Assembly (NCBI GenBank): GCA_947493215.1
Contig: CANLQE010000005.1
Span: forward strand, 1 to 41,432
Reading direction: 5' to 3'
Source: an uncultured Sphingomonadaceae bacterium
GTDB taxonomy: Bacteria; Pseudomonadota; Alphaproteobacteria; Sphingomonadales; Sphingomonadaceae
DNA length: 41,432 bases
Part shown: positions 33,468 to 41,432 of the stretch, piece after piece
How the letters are laid out: each line of letters begins with the position of its first letter
Numbering within the stretch: position 1 is the first letter of the stretch
Position numbers and translations under genes: made by a program
Notes under the pieces: generated by a model
Database searches by the model: none
What the model saw: only the letters and a program-made list of their open reading frames with translations
Told to the model about the DNA's origin: nothing

Positions 33468-34772
33468 TTAGCCGCGGCCAATACTTGTATATTCTAGACC
33501 GCTTTTAGCGACATCTGCAGGATGATATATATTCCGTAAGTCGACAAGAACTTTGCCTGCCATGGCAGAGGACAGTTTTTCGAGATCAAGTGCGCGAAAC
33601 GCGTCCCATTCCGTTACGATGACAACGGCATCGGCGTCCGCAGCAGCATCGTAGCTGCTGTCAGTCATTGTCACATCAGGCAAAAGTTCTGCTGCTATTT
33701 CCATACCTTCCGGGTCATAGGCGCTGACTATAGCGCCAGCATCGATCAATGTTTGAACAATGGCAATAGATGGCGCGTCGCGCATATCGTCAGTATTGGG
33801 TTTGAAAGTGAGACCAAGCAGAGCGACCTTCTTGCCGCGCGCCTCCCCGCCTATTGCGTGTATGACCTTTCTTCCCATGGCTCGTTTGCGTTGGTCATTA
33901 ACTTGTACCACGGCTTCGACAATCCGTACCGGACTCTCATTATCCTGAGCAGTTTTGAGCAGGGCTAATGTGTCTTTTGGAAAACAGCTGCCACCATAGC
34001 CGGGGCCGGCATGAAGAAATTTGGAGCCGATCCGATTATCCAATCCGATGCCTCGAGACACTTCCTGGACGTCCGCTCCCACTTTTTCACATAGATCAGC
34101 AATCTCGTTGATGAATGTGATCTTGGTCGCAAGAAACGCGTTAGCGGCATATTTTATCAATTCCGCCGTCCGGCGTCCGGTGAAGATAATGGGTGATTCA
34201 TTGAGAAATAATGGCCGATAAATCTCGCTCATCACGTCTTTCGCCCATTCGTTTTCAGCGCCGATGACAATACGATCCGGCCGCTTAAAATCGTTTATGG
34301 CGGCGCCTTCGCGCAGGAATTCGGGGTTGGATATGACGGCAAATTGGTCAGCATCGAGCGTTTTTGACAATATTAACTCTACTTCATCACCCGTGCCTAC
34401 TGGCACCGTAGATTTGGTGATGACCACCGTTGGCTTGGTGATCGCGTCGGCAATCTCTTCTGTCGCGGCGTAGACATAGCTGAGATCAGCATGCCCATCT
34501 CCACGTCGCGAAGGCGTGCCGACGGCAATAAATACAGCATCGCAATCTTTCACCGATTCTTTCAAATCTCCGGAAAAGGATAGGCGCCCGCCATCGACAT
34601 TGCGTTCCACCAGTCGCGCAAGACCGGGTTCAAAAATGGGCATGATATTCTTATCAAGTTGTTCAATCTTGCTGGGGTCCTTGTCGACACAGATGACTTT
34701 ATGCCCAAAGTCCGCGAAGCATGCGCCAGAAACTAGTCCTACATAACCGGAACCGATCATTGCAATTTTCAT
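33468..34772 (-). CDS. ugd: UDP-glucose 6-dehydrogenase
   Basis: The protein has 434 residues from the ATG at 34772 (MKIAMIGSGYVGLVSG), with GAGGA five to six bases upstream; the frame's 28-residue extension has no support. The NAD-binding loop is GSGYVGLVSGACFAD. AVGTPSRRGDGHADLSYV and STVPVGTGDEVE are conserved. The catalytic cysteine lies in GPGYGGSCFPKDTLAL, and LGLTFKPNTDDMRDAPSI marks the C-terminal domain. It oxidises UDP-glucose to UDP-glucuronate, a precursor of acidic exopolysaccharide. It leads the ugd-manA-manC operon. Confidence 0.97.
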   Translation of the reverse strand: MKIAMIGSGYVGLVSGACFADFGHKVICVDKDPSKIEQLDKNIMPIFEPGLARLVERNVDGGRLSFSGDLKESVKDCDAVFIAVGTPSRRGDGHADLSYVYAATEEIADAITKPTVVITKSTVPVGTGDEVELILSKTLDADQFAVISNPEFLREGAAINDFKRPDRIVIGAENEWAKDVMSEIYRPLFLNESPIIFTGRRTAELIKYAANAFLATKITFINEIADLCEKVGADVQEVSRGIGLDNRIGSKFLHAGPGYGGSCFPKDTLALLKTAQDNESPVRIVEAVVQVNDQRKRAMGRKVIHAIGGEARGKKVALLGLTFKPNTDDMRDAPSIAIVQTLIDAGAIVSAYDPEGMEIAAELLPDVTMTDSSYDAAADADAVVIVTEWDAFRALDLEKLSSAMAGKVLVDLRNIYHPADVAKSGLEYTSIGRG

Positions 34773-34971
34773 ATTTGTCCTCTGGTCTAATGATATCAAT
34801 TTAGTGACGGTAACAGATGTGCTTCTCTCTCTGGCCCGATCAAGATTTACGGTCAAGCATAGTAACTTACTCTAGCGGATATCCAGCCCATTCTATCTTT
34901 TACAATGATAATCACGCGCTGCATGGCGTTTGCTGCTGCGTCACCCACAAGCCAATTTCAAACGCAATGGA

Positions 34972-35000
34972 ATGCGGAAGATGACCGACTTATTGTCGGC
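34972..35000 (-). terminator. Possible terminator hairpins after cysQ
   Basis: On the minus strand, GCCTT-GGC-AAGGC is followed by GGCCGAC-AATAA-GTCGGTC, two compact stems directly after the cysQ stop. No long T-run follows, so efficiency is uncertain. The remaining 200 bases to ugd show no gene I accept. Confidence 0.4.
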
Positions 35001-35012
35001 CTTGCCAAGGCT

Positions 35013-35741
35013 TTAAAGCGCTTTGACCAATTCCAATATCCGGCTTGCATCTTGCTTATGGCAAATCAGCAGGTCCGGCAAATATGTGTCTTTCTGATTA
35101 TATAGCAGCGGGCTTGCATCGATCCGGGAACAATGCAGATCATGTGCCTGCGCAACTGCTGCAGGTGCACAATTATCCCATTCATATTGTCCGCCGGAAT
35201 GTAGATAAATATCCGCTTCCCCTCGGACAATAGCCATTGCCTTCGCGCCAGCTGATCCCATCGGGATGAGGTCCGCATCCAATATGGCTGCAATTGCCAC
35301 GGCTTCCTTGGCCGGTCGGGAACGACTGACGACCATACGCGGTTTGTCTCTGCGTGTGGGTAAAGCAATCGGTAAATCACTTCGCAACGTAAGGCCTAGC
35401 GCGGGTAAGGACACTGCGCCGACGGACGCTTTGCCTTCGATCGCCAATGCAACGTGCACCGCCCAATCTTCGCGACCCTCGCCATATTCACGTGTGCCGT
35501 CGACTGGATCGATTATCCAAACGCGGTCTTTATCCAATCGTTCACTGGTATCCTTGCTCTCTTCAGACAGCAGGCCGTCATCGGGGCGCAATTTGCGCAG
35601 AGCGGCCACCAGCAACTCATTCGCCTTGCAATCGCCCGCGTCACCAAGCTCTTTGCCGGTCAAATCAGAATTGTTGCGCAGGTCTAAAAGCAATGCACCT
35701 GCATCTGCCGCCAATTTTGCCGCCAATTCAGCATCCGTCAT
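35013..35741 (-). CDS. cysQ: 3'(2'),5'-bisphosphate nucleotidase CysQ
   Basis: The protein has 242 residues from the ATG at 35741, which overlaps the cysNC stop as ATGA. Metal-binding motifs of the inositol monophosphatase superfamily are present: [13 protein letters not shown], the core [25 protein letters not shown], and [20 protein letters not shown]. It removes the 3'-phosphate of PAP left by PAPS reduction, recycling AMP and relieving inhibition. Its place as third gene after cysD and cysNC supports this role over other phosphatases. Hairpins follow the stop codon. Confidence 0.93.
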   Translation of the reverse strand: MTDAELAAKLAADAGALLLDLRNNSDLTGKELGDAGDCKANELLVAALRKLRPDDGLLSEESKDTSERLDKDRVWIIDPVDGTREYGEGREDWAVHVALAIEGKASVGAVSLPALGLTLRSDLPIALPTRRDKPRMVVSRSRPAKEAVAIAAILDADLIPMGSAGAKAMAIVRGEADIYLHSGGQYEWDNCAPAAVAQAHDLHCSRIDASPLLYNQKDTYLPDLLICHKQDASRILELVKAL

Positions 35742-37678
35742 ATCGTATAAGACCAACTGCCAACAATTTTGTCGACGATAATTTCAGCCGCTTCTTCGGG
35801 GCTCATTTTCGTCGTGTCGATCCGCAGTTCTGGATTGTCAGGGACTTCATAGTCGCTATCGATGCCGGTGAAATTCTTGAGCTCTCCAGCGCGTGCTTTC
35901 TTGTAAAGGCCCTTCACGTCCCGTTCTTCGGCCACGGACAACGGTGTATCAACGAATATCTCAATAAACTCATCGTCAGGTAACATCGACCGGACCAGTT
36001 GTCGTTCCGCCCTGAATGGAGAAATAAAGGCTGTCAGAACAATCAGACCAGCGTCGGCCATTAATTTGGCTACCTCGGCTATGCGGCGGATGTTTTCCAC
36101 GCGATCAGCATCGGTGAAACCGAGATCTTTGTTCAACCCATGTCGAACATTGTCACCGTCCAGCAGAAAACTGTGCTTGCCAAGCGCATGAAGCCGTTTT
36201 TCAACCATATTCGCAATGGTTGATTTTCCCGAACCCGATAGTCCTGTGAACCAAACCACACGCGGTTCTTGACGCTTTTGCAGCGCATGAGCGGCGCGGT
36301 CGATGTCGACGTCTTGCCAATGCACGTTTTGCGATCTCCGCAAACAGAAATGCAGCATACCAGCGGCAACCGTCGCATTGGTAATCTTGTCGATAAGAAT
36401 GAAGCCGCCAAGATCGCGGTTTTCCTCATAGGGTTCGAATATGATCGGCCGGTCTGTGGAAATTTCAGCCACACCAATACCGTTTAGGTCCAGCGTCTTG
36501 GCCGCCAATTGTTCCATATTGTTGACGTTGACCTGATATTTGGGTGATTGGACAGTCGTACTGACAAACTGCGCGCCGATTTTCATCCAATAACTGCGGC
36601 CGGGCAATAATTCTGCCTCGTCCATCCAAACAATTGTGCTTTCAAACTGATCCGCAACCTGCGGCGGAATATCGGCTGCCGCGATGACATCCCCGCGGGA
36701 GCAATCAATTTCTTCGGTCAGCATTAGCGTAACCGATTGACCAGCCACCGCTTGATCAAGATCACCGTCCATTGTCACAATGCGTTTGACCGTGGATGTT
36801 TTGCCAGAAGGCAAGACGCGGATATGATCTCCCGGTTTGACAATCCCGCTAGCAATTTGCCCGCTGAAACCGCGAAAATCGAGATTGGGCCGATTGACCC
36901 ATTGCACCGTCATTCGCAGCGGATTGGCTTGATTGGCGGTCGCCATAACCTCAACATTTTCCAGATGTTCGACGAGGACAGGCCCATCATACCATGGCGT
37001 GTGGGCGGATTTGCTGGTGATATTGTCGCCGGCCAATCCAGAGATCGGCATCGGCGTGAAGGCTTTTATACCGATCTCTTCAGCAAAGGCGGTATAATCG
37101 GCGATGATCTGGTCATAGACCGCTTCATCATAGTCGACGAGATCCATTTTATTCACCGCAACGACCAGATGCTTGATACCGATCAGATGCGCCAAATAGC
37201 TGTGGCGACGTGTTTGGGTTAAAATTCCCTGCCTTGCGTCGATCAAAATAATCGCGAGATCTGCTGTCGATGCGCCGGTGACCATGTTGCGAGTATATTG
37301 CTCATGACCTGGTGTATCAGCGACAATAAACTTGCGTTTCTCTGTTGCGAAGAACCGATAGGCGACGTCGATTGTAATACCCTGTTCCCGCTCGGCAGCC
37401 AATCCGTCAACCAGCAGTGCAAAATCAATTTCCTGGCCTTGTGTGCCGACTTTTTTGCTATCGGCTTCCAGAGACGCGAGCTGGTCTTCAAAGATCATTT
37501 TTGAATCGTACAACAATCGCCCGATGAGCGTCGATTTCCCATCATCAACAGAACCGCAGGTTATAAAGCGCAGCATCGTCTTATGCTGATGCGTCTCAAG
37601 ATAAGCGTCGATGTCCTCGGCAATAAGGGCATCGGTTTTGTAAATTGTATCAGGGTTGATATCTTCAGAATGGGTCAT
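35738..37678 (-). CDS. cysNC: Bifunctional sulfate adenylyltransferase subunit 1 / adenylylsulfate kinase
   Basis: The protein has 646 residues and is a CysN-CysC fusion. The GTPase part (1 to about 440) has P-loop [37 protein letters not shown] and NKMDLVD. The APS kinase part (about 460-646) has P-loop [21 protein letters not shown] and FISPFRAER. The first part activates ATP sulfurylase by GTP hydrolysis. The second phosphorylates APS to PAPS. It overlaps cysD (TGATG) and cysQ (ATGA), giving tight coupling. Confidence 0.97.
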   Translation of the reverse strand: MTHSEDINPDTIYKTDALIAEDIDAYLETHQHKTMLRFITCGSVDDGKSTLIGRLLYDSKMIFEDQLASLEADSKKVGTQGQEIDFALLVDGLAAEREQGITIDVAYRFFATEKRKFIVADTPGHEQYTRNMVTGASTADLAIILIDARQGILTQTRRHSYLAHLIGIKHLVVAVNKMDLVDYDEAVYDQIIADYTAFAEEIGIKAFTPMPISGLAGDNITSKSAHTPWYDGPVLVEHLENVEVMATANQANPLRMTVQWVNRPNLDFRGFSGQIASGIVKPGDHIRVLPSGKTSTVKRIVTMDGDLDQAVAGQSVTLMLTEEIDCSRGDVIAAADIPPQVADQFESTIVWMDEAELLPGRSYWMKIGAQFVSTTVQSPKYQVNVNNMEQLAAKTLDLNGIGVAEISTDRPIIFEPYEENRDLGGFILIDKITNATVAAGMLHFCLRRSQNVHWQDVDIDRAAHALQKRQEPRVVWFTGLSGSGKSTIANMVEKRLHALGKHSFLLDGDNVRHGLNKDLGFTDADRVENIRRIAEVAKLMADAGLIVLTAFISPFRAERQLVRSMLPDDEFIEIFVDTPLSVAEERDVKGLYKKARAGELKNFTGIDSDYEVPDNPELRIDTTKMSPEEAAEIIVDKIVGSWSYTI

Positions 37679-38595
37679 CAGAAATAACCCTCCTGTTTCT
37701 TCTTCTCCATTGATGCAGCTTGATCATGATCAATAGCGCGCCCCTGTCGTTCCGAAGTGGTGGTCAGCAACATTTCCTGAATGATCTGGGGCAGCGTGGT
37801 CGCGGTGCTTTCAACCGCGCCAGTTAGAGGATAGCAACCAAGCGTCCGAAACCGAATCGAGCGCTCTACTGGTTCTTCACCCTCCTCAAACTGGAAACGG
37901 TCATCATCGACCATCAACAGTATTCCGTCCCGTTCAACTGTCGGGCGCGGTGCCGATAAATAGAGCGGCACAATCTCAATATTCTCAAGATGAATATATT
38001 GCCAGATATCAAGCTCGGTCCAGTTGCTGAGCGGGAAAACACGAATGCTCTCACCTTTTGACTTCTGCATATTGTAAAGTTTCCAAAGCTCGGGACGTTG
38101 GTTTTTGGGGTCCCAGCGATGATTGGCAGACCGGAAAGAGAATATCCTTTCTTTCGCGCGGCTTTTTTCTTCATCCCGTCTTGCACCACCAAAAGCGGCA
38201 TCAAAGCCATGTTCGTCCAAGGCTTGCTTGAGCCCTTGTGTCTTCCACATATCAGTATGGAGACTGCCATGATCAAATGGGTTAATGCCGCGTTCTTTTG
38301 CTTCCGGGTTTTGATGGATAAGCAATTCCATACCTGCATCTTTGGCCGCTTTTGCCCGCATCTTATACATTTCCTGGAATTTCCAGGTTGTATCCACATG
38401 CAGCAACGGAAAAGGCGGAGGTGAGGGGTAAAACGCCTTTTTTGCAAGGTGCAACATCACCGCGCTATCCTTGCCAACAGAATAGAGCATGACTGGATTT
38501 TCCGCCTCCGCCGCGACCTCGCGCATGATGTGAATGGCTTCGGACTCGAGACGCTGAAGATGGGTCAGGGGTGTTGTGGTTACTGGATGTTGCAC
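37678..38595 (-). CDS. cysD: Sulfate adenylyltransferase subunit 2
   Basis: A full-size CysD of 305 residues from a GTG at 38595. The frame extends to a TTG at 38628. I prefer GTG because it lies close to the conserved [18 protein letters not shown] and has GGAA eight bases before it, but the choice is uncertain. The PP-loop motif is [14 protein letters not shown]. Conserved [33 protein letters not shown] and [14 protein letters not shown] follow. With CysN it makes APS from sulfate and ATP. It is the first gene of the operon, and a small hairpin lies in its leader. Confidence 0.95.
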   Translation of the reverse strand: MQHPVTTTPLTHLQRLESEAIHIMREVAAEAENPVMLYSVGKDSAVMLHLAKKAFYPSPPPFPLLHVDTTWKFQEMYKMRAKAAKDAGMELLIHQNPEAKERGINPFDHGSLHTDMWKTQGLKQALDEHGFDAAFGGARRDEEKSRAKERIFSFRSANHRWDPKNQRPELWKLYNMQKSKGESIRVFPLSNWTELDIWQYIHLENIEIVPLYLSAPRPTVERDGILLMVDDDRFQFEEGEEPVERSIRFRTLGCYPLTGAVESTATTLPQIIQEMLLTTTSERQGRAIDHDQAASMEKKKQEGYF

Positions 38596-39013
38596 GCAGA
38601 AAGTTCCGATATCAATGTTGATCGCCAAACGGACTTAGCAAATCACGCACCAGAGAGGGTGCAATAATTTCTTATCGAAGCGAAACATCTATTATATCTC
38701 GCAGCGGCCAGTTTTTTGGCCATTTGAGTTTGTTGGTAGCGGAGACATAAGCGACCCGCCGTTGCGATCACCGGGTCACAAATTTCACCGAAAGAGGTGA
38801 GCGCGCCTGCTACACTCAAAACCGCTGCGACATTTACAGCACACGTCAAAGTGAGTTCTATCAAGGTATTTTTGCATAGCGTGAGTGCAGCGGTGCGGGT
38901 TCAGCCTTTGGCCGCCAACCGATAGAGTCATCGCTGTTCAGGCCGGGTGGCGCCCACAGCGATGGCGATCCGATCTTTGGCCGCTTCGAAAAACATTGGA
39001 AAAGGAACACGTT
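38596..39013. other. Divergent regulatory region before cysD, with hairpins
   Basis: About 420 bases without a convincing gene. A hairpin GCACC-AGAGAG-GGTGC (38647-38662) lies in the likely cysD leader, and TCACC-GAAAGA-GGTGA (38785-38800) further out. Promoters for cysD and the LCCL gene must lie here. GC content rises toward the right. No known riboswitch could be matched by eye. Confidence 0.4.
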
Positions 39014-39601
39014 ATGACGAAGACGCTCTTCAATCACGACATTCGGCCAGCAACGATCCTGTCGATCACCGTTGTATCTCTTGCGTTGGCGGCTCCCACA
39101 CAGGCTTACGCGTTGGACGGGCCTCTCGACGGTCTGAAAGACGCCGTCAAAGCTAAGGTAAAGTCGACTGTGCGCGATACGGCCGGCGTGCCCGATATCG
39201 GCAGCGCGAACCGGTCGGATGGCGCGGCGAAGGTCGCGGCAGCAGGAGGCACGCGCGGCCCGGGCGAGGCCCCGGACAGCGATGCCCATCACGTCGACTG
39301 GGACACCAAGTTTACCGCGACCGGGCTCGCTGATCGCCACAAGACCGGGCATAATTTCAAGTTTTATTGCCCGCCTGCACCGAACCGCCTGACGCCGCGC
39401 CGCTTCAGCGGGGTCGACCGATATGCCTTCCACACGGTGATCTGCCGAGCCGCGGTCCATGCGGGCAAGATCGACTTTGGCGGCGGCAACGTGACCCTGC
39501 GCATGGAGGCAGGCAACGTGAAACTGCAGGGCAGCACGCGCAACGGGATTACGACAAAGCCAGGGAGCAGCGGAATCCGCACCCTGGTGTTCGTCAACTG
39601 A
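39014..39601 (+). CDS. Secreted LCCL-domain protein
   Basis: The protein has 195 residues from the ATG at 39014 (AGGA seven bases upstream; the longer frame to 38885 lacks a site). A signal peptide ends near APTQAYA. A helical charged region and a glycine-rich linker follow. The C-terminal third looks like an LCCL domain: YAFHTVICRAAVHAG, then GGGNVTLRMEAGNVKLQGS and RNGITTKPGSSG, with paired cysteines (YCPPAP, VICRAA). LCCL domains bind lipid or protein in extracellular proteins; a role here is unknown. The gene is visibly GC-richer than its neighbours, suggesting recent acquisition. Confidence 0.78.
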   Translation: MTKTLFNHDIRPATILSITVVSLALAAPTQAYALDGPLDGLKDAVKAKVKSTVRDTAGVPDIGSANRSDGAAKVAAAGGTRGPGEAPDSDAHHVDWDTKFTATGLADRHKTGHNFKFYCPPAPNRLTPRRFSGVDRYAFHTVICRAAVHAGKIDFGGGNVTLRMEAGNVKLQGSTRNGITTKPGSSGIRTLVFVN

Positions 39602-39608
39602 TTTCCTC

Positions 39609-39634
39609 GCGGGCGCCGGAGTTTGGGCGCCCGC
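39609..39634 (+). terminator. Strong GC hairpin after the LCCL gene
   Basis: GCGGGCGCC (39609-39617) pairs perfectly with GGCGCCCGC (39626-39634) around an eight-base loop, starting seven bases after the stop codon. It has no T-run, so it may be a weak terminator or an mRNA 3' stabiliser. Confidence 0.5.
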
Positions 39635-39684
39635 CTAACGCCGCAATAGGGATGCAAATGGCGGTAATCCGGACATATCGCTAG

Positions 39685-39734
39685 TGCCTGCTTTGGGCGC
39701 AAAAAGCAGGCATGAAGTCCCAAGTTGATTGGGA
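39685..39734. repeat. Two perfect hairpins in the gap before the desaturase gene
   Basis: TGCCTGCTTT (39685-39694) pairs perfectly with AAAGCAGGCA (39703-39712). Six bases on, TCCCAA (39718-39723) pairs with TTGGGA (39729-39734). With the GC hairpin at 39609 this makes three stems in 126 bases. It could be a terminator array or a small structured RNA. No gene is present between 39602 and 39847. Confidence 0.55.
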
Positions 39735-39847
39735 ACAACGGACTATATTAGACCAGTTAGTAAAAGTTGCGATACTTGTAACTTGCTTGAGCTCTTAGCC
39801 GAATAGCATATAGTACAGCCTCAATTGTGGCGCAGAGTGAAGGCGGA

Positions 39848-40795
39848 ATGGAAATAGACAGCCTCAATGTTGCTAGCGAGCAGTCAAAGCGACATAGCTA
39901 TTGGCGCTTTATAGGGATATTTGCAGTCCTGCTAATTGCTGCGGAACTGCTTCTCTACGTAGCCGGATGGATGCAACATCGATTGTGGCTTTTTCTGCAA
40001 AGCACCGAAATAGTTCTGGTGGCCGCGGACTTAATTTCGGCCTTGGCGAATGGCATTTTCACTTTTTTAACGGTAGCAGGCCTCTTTATATTCATCGAGT
40101 GGCGGCAATTACGTTTTTCTGAGTTTCGCACAAGATATCGTGACGGTTTGGTTTACAGTTTGACCGCGCTTTGCATTTCTATGTTGGTTCAAGCGGCGGA
40201 GTTTCACTTGCTGCGATTTTGGAACGTGAAACCGTTATTTGCATCAGATGACCTAGCACCCGTGCTTGTGATATTTCCTGTTCTGTACCTCCTTGTTCTG
40301 GGTCTGATGGAATATTGGTTGCATCGGGCGCTGCATTATTACGATTTTTTATGGCGCTTTCATGCCATTCATCATCAAATAGAAGATTTGAATGCGGCGC
40401 GCAGCTATTCGCATTTCGGGCAAGATATTATGTATATATTGCTGATCACCACGCCACTGGTTCTGTTAGTAGATGCGCCGCAGCAGCATGTCATGCTAGT
40501 GACGACCTTCTATATCATTTCTAATTATTACATGCATTCCGATGCGCCAGCACTTTCATTTCCTCTCCCATTTCGTCATATCGTTGCTGACAATGTCTAT
40601 CATCATCAACATCATACGATAGAGGTGCGTCATATTGGCAAGAATTATGCGTCGTTTTTTTCCTTTTTTGATCGCATATTCGGTACACAATATATGCCGG
40701 AAAACGGAGAGTTTCCCAAAACCGGAATAGACGGTTATCCACCGGTTACGTCGTTGCGCGAATACATGTTGCGCCCTTTTGGTCCCAAAGCTTAG
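39848..40795 (+). CDS. Sterol desaturase / fatty acid hydroxylase family protein
   Basis: The protein has 315 residues from the ATG at 39848 (GAAGG just upstream); a GTG at 39827 is possible. Four or more membrane spans surround the His-rich di-iron motifs: HRALHYYDFLWRFHAIHHQ, SYSHFG and DNVYHHQHHTIEV. This is the FA_hydroxylase (PF04116) pattern, a membrane-bound oxygenase acting on lipids, sterols or carotenoids. Sphingomonads use relatives for carotenoid and sphingolipid hydroxylation, but the substrate here is unknown. The rhodanese gene follows by 9 bp and is probably co-transcribed. Confidence 0.9.
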   Translation: MEIDSLNVASEQSKRHSYWRFIGIFAVLLIAAELLLYVAGWMQHRLWLFLQSTEIVLVAADLISALANGIFTFLTVAGLFIFIEWRQLRFSEFRTRYRDGLVYSLTALCISMLVQAAEFHLLRFWNVKPLFASDDLAPVLVIFPVLYLLVLGLMEYWLHRALHYYDFLWRFHAIHHQIEDLNAARSYSHFGQDIMYILLITTPLVLLVDAPQQHVMLVTTFYIISNYYMHSDAPALSFPLPFRHIVADNVYHHQHHTIEVRHIGKNYASFFSFFDRIFGTQYMPENGEFPKTGIDGYPPVTSLREYMLRPFGPKA

Positions 40796-40804
40796 GAACG
40801 CCCA

Positions 40805-41353
40805 GTGAAGCGGATGGTAAAAGTTACGATCGGATTGGGGCTTTGCAGTCCGATCATAGCGATGGGCTATATGCTGAGCAACAGCGATAATTCGGACCTT
40901 GCCATGGCTCATCAGGTTATTGAGCGTGAATTTGTCGAAGTAAGCCATATTGATGGCGACGATTTATCCATCCTACCTCAGCAAGAAATCATCCTGTTCG
41001 ATGTGCGAGAGCCGTCAGAATATAATGTTAGCCACTTGAAAGGTGCGGTTCGTGTCGATCCCGATATGACAGCCGACGATTTCATTGAGAATTTTTCAAA
41101 TGTTACCGCTGGAAAGACCGTTATATTCTATTGCTCGGTTGGACAACGATCTTCCAGTTTTGCAAACCGGGTGCAGGACCTATTGATGTCTTCTGGCGCA
41201 AGAGCGGCCTATAATCTCGAGGGCGGTATTTTCCAATGGCACAATGACCATCGGCTACTGTTCAATAATAGTGCGGAGCCCACCCTGTATGTGCATCCCT
41301 ATGATTCAATTTGGGGCCGTATGATCGAAAACCGGGAATATACCCAATATTGA
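40805..41353 (+). CDS. Exported rhodanese-domain protein
   Basis: The protein has 182 residues from a GTG at 40805, with AGGA about eight bases upstream. An N-terminal hydrophobic segment (VTIGLGLCSPIIAMGYML, about 6-23) is a signal or membrane anchor. The rhodanese domain (about 50-150) has ILFDVREPSEYNVSHLKGAVRV, the active-site loop FYCSVGQRSS with the catalytic Cys, and YNLEGGIFQWHND. It may transfer sulfane sulfur or sense redox state in the periplasm. A C-terminal extension of about 35 residues follows. The last 79 bases of the window show no gene. Confidence 0.88.
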   Translation: MKRMVKVTIGLGLCSPIIAMGYMLSNSDNSDLAMAHQVIEREFVEVSHIDGDDLSILPQQEIILFDVREPSEYNVSHLKGAVRVDPDMTADDFIENFSNVTAGKTVIFYCSVGQRSSSFANRVQDLLMSSGARAAYNLEGGIFQWHNDHRLLFNNSAEPTLYVHPYDSIWGRMIENREYTQY

Positions 41354-41432
41354 TGTTCGCAGCCCCGTGATCCTGCAAAAGAAGCCTATAGCCGGGGTTT
41401 CCGTTTGTTTAAGAAGCGGATTATTTGCAAGA

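Noticed and set aside
34905-35105. Rightward 66-codon frame between cysQ and ugd
   Set aside because: It overlaps the cysQ 3' end, has no ribosome binding site and coincides with hairpins after cysQ.
38596-38662. SAM-II-type riboswitch in the cysD leader
   Set aside because: One hairpin is visible, but the conserved pseudoknot sequence of that class could not be found by eye.
38643-38864. Leftward 73-codon frame upstream of cysD
   Set aside because: TTG start, no ribosome binding site and no recognisable domain.
38861-39460. Leftward 199-codon frame opposite the LCCL gene
   Set aside because: Long antisense frames are common in GC-rich genes; the plus strand has the signal peptide, ribosome binding site and domain.

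Overview
The window looks like chromosomal DNA of an alphaproteobacterium, most likely a sphingomonad (Sphingomonadaceae). This rests on the yajC-secD-secF order, a glutathione-dependent formaldehyde pathway, a DUF6456 protein, a cytochrome c'/b561 pair and moderate-GC codon use. The assignment comes from gene content and was not tested by any search.

Positions 1-7290 read as an accessory region. It is AT-richer than the rest and holds a gene end, six 14-bp direct repeats in front of a serine recombinase, two small membrane proteins, a structured non-coding stretch, and a leftward four-gene operon. That operon encodes a DNA cytosine-C5 methyltransferase, a GHKL (MORC/MutL-like) ATPase, an unnamed Rossmann-like protein and an HNH endonuclease. 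It looks like an ATPase-containing restriction-modification or defence system and is the best candidate for a little-described system here. Its right edge carries a fragment resembling a tRNA 3' end and three TGCTACA repeats spaced 12 bp, next to an intact tRNA-Pro(GGG). This is what an integration boundary would look like.

From 7330 rightward the content is mostly housekeeping: tRNA-Pro; yajC-secD-secF plus an Mth938-like gene (protein export); a GT4 glycosyltransferase and an XRE-type regulator, divergent from a DUF6456 gene; a formaldehyde detoxification cluster (class III alcohol dehydrogenase, VOC protein, S-formylglutathione hydrolase) joined to an acyl-CoA dehydrogenase; cytochrome c' and cytochrome b561; a membrane-anchored AraC-type regulator with a small coiled-coil gene; gamma-glutamyltransferase; and a RhlE-type DEAD-box helicase.

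Positions 23.4-27.0 kb hold a leftward set of family III CoA-transferase, coniferyl-aldehyde-dehydrogenase-like ALDH and CitE-like lyase. Positions 27.1-30.0 kb hold a lipid-linked sugar cassette (DUF2304, GT2, half-size EamA protein, large GT-C-like membrane protein), with a methyltransferase running divergently. After a probable gene remnant and a small membrane protein, a ugd-manA-manC operon supplies UDP-glucuronate and GDP-mannose for exopolysaccharide. A tightly overlapped cysD-cysNC-cysQ operon then performs sulfate activation and PAP removal.

The right end holds a GC-rich secreted LCCL-domain protein followed by strong hairpins, a sterol-desaturase-family oxygenase and an exported rhodanese. 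No CRISPR array, rRNA or complete insertion sequence was seen.
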